A DNA stretch of 64,000 nt from UBA1941 sp046329575 (GTDB lineage Bacteria; Bacteroidota; Bacteroidia; Chitinophagales; LD1), in the NCBI GenBank assembly GCA_046329575.1, contig JAXLUJ010000008.1, positions 108,863 to 172,862 on the forward strand, written 5' to 3'. The translations under genes were made by a program, and so were the position numbers. Below the pieces are notes generated by a model. It was given only the letters and a program-made list of their open reading frames with translations. It ran no database searches and had not been told where the DNA came from. Positions 62,401-64,000 of the stretch are shown piece after piece (within the stretch, counting starts at the first letter, position 1; every line of letters starts with the position of its first letter).

Positions 62401-62509
62401 TGGCGGTCCGGCCATTGGCAGAATGATTTATGGATCAATATTGGTGAATTTTGATTGTGAAACCATTAAGGGTTGGACGAAGAAGAAAACACCAGCAGCA
62501 GCGCCTTAA
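59498..62509 (+). CDS. TonB-dependent outer-membrane receptor with carboxypeptidase-like N-domain
   Basis: 1003 residues; start at ATG 59498 (MKQLLLAILLGFTLFAGAQ, signal peptide). An N-terminal carboxypeptidase regulatory-like domain follows (EVSGILFDKRTGEPLIAASVSVKGTTEGVQTDIDGKFQF..FSYIGYEPMEV). Then come the plug (SSTFYEGLSTLKGVDMTTASLGFVVINTRGFNSTSPVRSLQLLDG..VDLIVGASSPLYGPNAFNGVLSMQTKNPF) and a long beta-barrel with a strand near the end (IYGSILVNFDCE). It imports an unknown ligand using TonB energy. No SusD-like gene is adjacent, so it is not a classical SusCD pair. Confidence 0.92.
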   Translation: MKQLLLAILLGFTLFAGAQEVSGILFDKRTGEPLIAASVSVKGTTEGVQTDIDGKFQFKPTANLPYTLVFSYIGYEPMEVVVNSAEQAKRPFVMRLNESATLLKDVEVVDTRITEKQKENPLTIESMGLQQIKQTASSTFYEGLSTLKGVDMTTASLGFVVINTRGFNSTSPVRSLQLLDGCDNQAPGLNFSIGNFAGASEIDIQKVDLIVGASSPLYGPNAFNGVLSMQTKNPFYYQGVTFFVKGAERNLFEGAVRWARAFKNKKGEDKFAFKLTGSYLRASDWVAENMAKSASPNAVQDENNPGGYDAVNRYGDELQSKQGNSFLSSPKIIRENLGLGQFHRTGYLEKDLVDYNITNVKAAASLHYKITNKIEAKVGYNFGYGTTVYQGDNRYSLRGLQFHQVRFEVSDPDKFFVRAYMTAEDAGKSYDAVFTALKMQEASKSDVRWAQDYQAFWSNKIVNVGNGPLFQLPGMPASVYTNGPAWFGANFDTTYGIAKEVMNKYRDSLVVWHNQARTYADTFTNGGSYNRRLIPGTAAFDSVKNSITSRTLNNGGTQFFDKSKMLHVQAEYKWDIRKKGQTKNWFDLTTGASFRMYFPYSLGSLFQDTFSRRYLLDSLGKPVQDASGKNIVLDSTYHRITNWEFGAYFSITKKFEVKKDHAIIPTVTVRFDRNQNFAWKRKDGSWDPIITPAFSLVYSYKGLHTIRLSYSSGVRNPTLQDQYLYYNVGRAILIGNLNGVDSVVSIPTLTSYIDKNGSKAAIDSLRFFRVDGVRPERVQTVELGYRGLIAKKLFIDISGYTSFYKNFLGYKLGATFSGKGFQEGVIRPFQVYRISANAKDLVMTYGLSVGVNYYFIKNYSLSGNYSWNVLNRMGSTDSIIPAFNTPEHKFNIGISGYDIKIGKMRGFGFNLNYKWIQGFLFEGSPQFTGSISSYSLLDAQISWEVQKIYTTFKLGGSNLISKKNYQAYGGPAIGRMIYGSILVNFDCETIKGWTKKKTPAAAP

Positions 62510-62559
62510 ATATTTGGTGCGCTGCCGATTCTCTATTACATTAGAAGACAATTTTTACT

Positions 62560-64000
62560 ATGCTGAAAAAGTTACCACTCGCCATTTTGGCCATTCTATG
62601 TGTTTTGGGTTTGAACGCCCAACGTTATCTCACGCCGCAGTTTACCAATGTTACGGTTACTAAAGATGTGAAGTACGGCGCCAATTTGGGCTATAATTCG
62701 TCGTTCACTTCCAGTGAAGATTTGATGATGGATGTTTACGAACCGCAGGGCGATACGGCAACGCACCGCCCGGTAATCATTCTGGGTCATGCCGGATCGT
62801 ATTTGTCGTTATACGCCTGGGGCACCAAGGAGCAATATAGTGTGGTAGAGCTTTGCAATCGCTTTGCGAAACTAGGCTATGTAGCAGTTTCAATTAATTA
62901 TCGTTTAGGTTGGTCGGCAGGATCGTCAGATGCGGAAACCCGGGAGAAAACGATTATCAATGCAGTGTACAGGGCGATGCAGGATTTCAAAACTTGCATA
63001 CGATATTTTAAGAAAGATGCGAGTACGGTGAACAATTGGAAAGTAGATCCCTGCAAGATATTTGTGGGCGGAACGAATTCAGGCGGATATTCTTCACTTG
63101 CGGTTGCCAATCTCAATAAGCAGTCGGAACTTTTAGGGGTGAAGTTTTTAGACTCACAAGGCCATCCGTACATTGATCAGTCGAAAACCGGCGATTTCGA
63201 CGGTTTTGGAGGAACGGAGAATATGGACAATTATCCCGGATATACTTCTACGGCACGGGCGGTGCTGGCTTTGGGTGCTGCCACAGGCGATTCAATTTGG
63301 GTTGAACCGGGCGAAATTCCGGTGGTAGCCATGTCGGGCGTTGATGAAACCACCACGCCATACAATACGGCCATTGTGATTACGGGAAGTGGCACCGCTA
63401 TTATTGTGGTGAGTGGTGCCGGCGATTTCATGCCACGCCAGGAACGGTTAGGGAACAATGACGTATTTAAAAGTGCGATGCTGCCTGCCGGGCCACCGAA
63501 CCGCAACGGAAGTGGAGTGGTAACGCAGCCGGTGGAAGGGCTGTATCCCTTTTATGGCGCCATGTTTGAGCCGTGGAGCTGGTACGACGGAACGCAACCG
63601 GTTGGCGATGCTACGCTGAATCCAAGCGCGTCGCAGGTGAAAGCGATGAAGTATATTGATACGATAATGGCATATACCGCACCGCGTTTTTTCGAAATCA
63701 TAAAAGATAATGCAGCCTGTACGGTTACCACCGGTATTCAGGATGTGAAAAGCGAAACCGGCTTTGATTTTACTGCGGTGCCTAATCCGGCAAGTAATAC
63801 CATTACTGTTTTTAGCAAGGATGCGAAAGAAATTGTGGAAGCTGCACAGCTATTGGATTTGAACGGACGAATTGTTGCGGGTGTGGCAGATAACCGGGCC
63901 TACTATGCTGTGTTGAACGTGAACGATGTGGCCAATGGTATTTACACCATTGCTATGAAAACGGTGAATGGTGTTGCGGTGAAGAAAGTTGTGGTGCAAC
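62560..64000 (+). CDS. T9SS type A alpha/beta hydrolase (runs off the right edge)
   Basis: Open from ATG 62560 to the window end, 480 codons seen. Signal peptide MLKKLPLAILAILCVLGLNAQ; alpha/beta hydrolase core with PVIILGHAGSY (oxyanion-type HG strand), RFAKLGYVAVSINYRLGW, NAVYRAMQDFKTCIRYFKKDA and VDPCKIFVGGTNSGGYSS. The nucleophile elbow reads G-G-T-N-S-G-G (170-176), so the position normally held by Ser in GxSxGG appears to be Asn173, unless the alignment is shifted to Ser174. The C-terminus in view (VPNPASNTITVFSKDAKE...LDLNGRIV...VANGIYTIAMKTVNG) is a type A sorting domain that is nearly complete at the edge. A secreted carboxylesterase or a pseudoenzyme is possible. Confidence 0.82.
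   Translation, partial: MLKKLPLAILAILCVLGLNAQRYLTPQFTNVTVTKDVKYGANLGYNSSFTSSEDLMMDVYEPQGDTATHRPVIILGHAGSYLSLYAWGTKEQYSVVELCNRFAKLGYVAVSINYRLGWSAGSSDAETREKTIINAVYRAMQDFKTCIRYFKKDASTVNNWKVDPCKIFVGGTNSGGYSSLAVANLNKQSELLGVKFLDSQGHPYIDQSKTGDFDGFGGTENMDNYPGYTSTARAVLALGAATGDSIWVEPGEIPVVAMSGVDETTTPYNTAIVITGSGTAIIVVSGAGDFMPRQERLGNNDVFKSAMLPAGPPNRNGSGVVTQPVEGLYPFYGAMFEPWSWYDGTQPVGDATLNPSASQVKAMKYIDTIMAYTAPRFFEIIKDNAACTVTTGIQDVKSETGFDFTAVPNPASNTITVFSKDAKEIVEAAQLLDLNGRIVAGVADNRAYYAVLNVNDVANGIYTIAMKTVNGVAVKKVVVQ

Overview
The window looks like a chromosomal segment of a Bacteroidota bacterium, probably of the Chitinophagales/Sphingobacteriales type. The reasons are: many secreted proteins with type IX secretion (T9SS) C-terminal sorting domains of type A and type B; a PorP/SprF homologue; a SusC-style TonB-dependent receptor with a carboxypeptidase-like N-domain; DUF4835 next to CoaB; no Shine-Dalgarno sites; and TAnnTTTG-like -7 boxes a few bases upstream of several starts. 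No phage, integrase, transposase, CRISPR or rRNA was found.

Layout. 1-3.4 kb: two overlapping minus-strand secreted proteins. 3.6-8 kb: plus-strand metabolism (DUF4442 hotdog protein, PurF, a CoaB without its CoaC half, DUF4835). 8-14.4 kb: a repeat-filled spacer, an M16 peptidase lipoprotein, a sugar nucleotidyltransferase, TatC and an OmpA-family lipoprotein. 14.6-20.3 kb: a type B T9SS protein coupled to PorP/SprF, a DUF1295 membrane protein and PpiD. 20.4-21.6 kb: TfoX-N protein and a divergent HxlR/DoxX pair. 21.9-32.9 kb: two giant surface proteins, an 1815-residue adhesin with 18 tandem repeats and a 1501-residue PKD protein, flanking a PAP2 phosphatase. 33-34.3 kb: gdhA. 35-39.3 kb: seven tandem paralogous small lipoproteins, followed divergently by a DUF4397 T9SS protein. 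41.3-42.4 kb: a gene-free stretch with a candidate structured RNA. 42.4-47.5 kb: O-antigen ligase-like/TPR protein, DUF6970 lipoprotein and a cysteine-rich T9SS protein. 47.5-48.4 kb: a striking nested tandem repeat. 48.5-54.7 kb: fumC, a small T9SS protein, ComEC and a beta-helix lipoprotein. About 54.7 kb: SRP RNA on the minus strand. 55.1-64 kb: HxlR/SnoaL-like pair, chalcone-isomerase-like protein, a membrane-anchored Ser/Thr kinase with a secreted neighbour, a TonB-dependent receptor and a truncated T9SS alpha/beta hydrolase.

How it works together. Most of the window serves the cell envelope: lipoproteins, T9SS cargo, an outer-membrane T9SS partner, periplasmic folding (PpiD), Tat export and surface polysaccharide chemistry. 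Housekeeping genes (purF, coaB, gdhA, fumC, tatC, ffs) are interspersed.

The most unusual content is intergenic. Gaps are filled with arrays of 7-9 bp 'words' and with GC-rich REP-like modules that recur at many loci in different combinations. The seven-gene lipoprotein array and the approximately 240-nt candidate RNA are the other main novelties. All functional calls are from reading the sequence; no database search was run.
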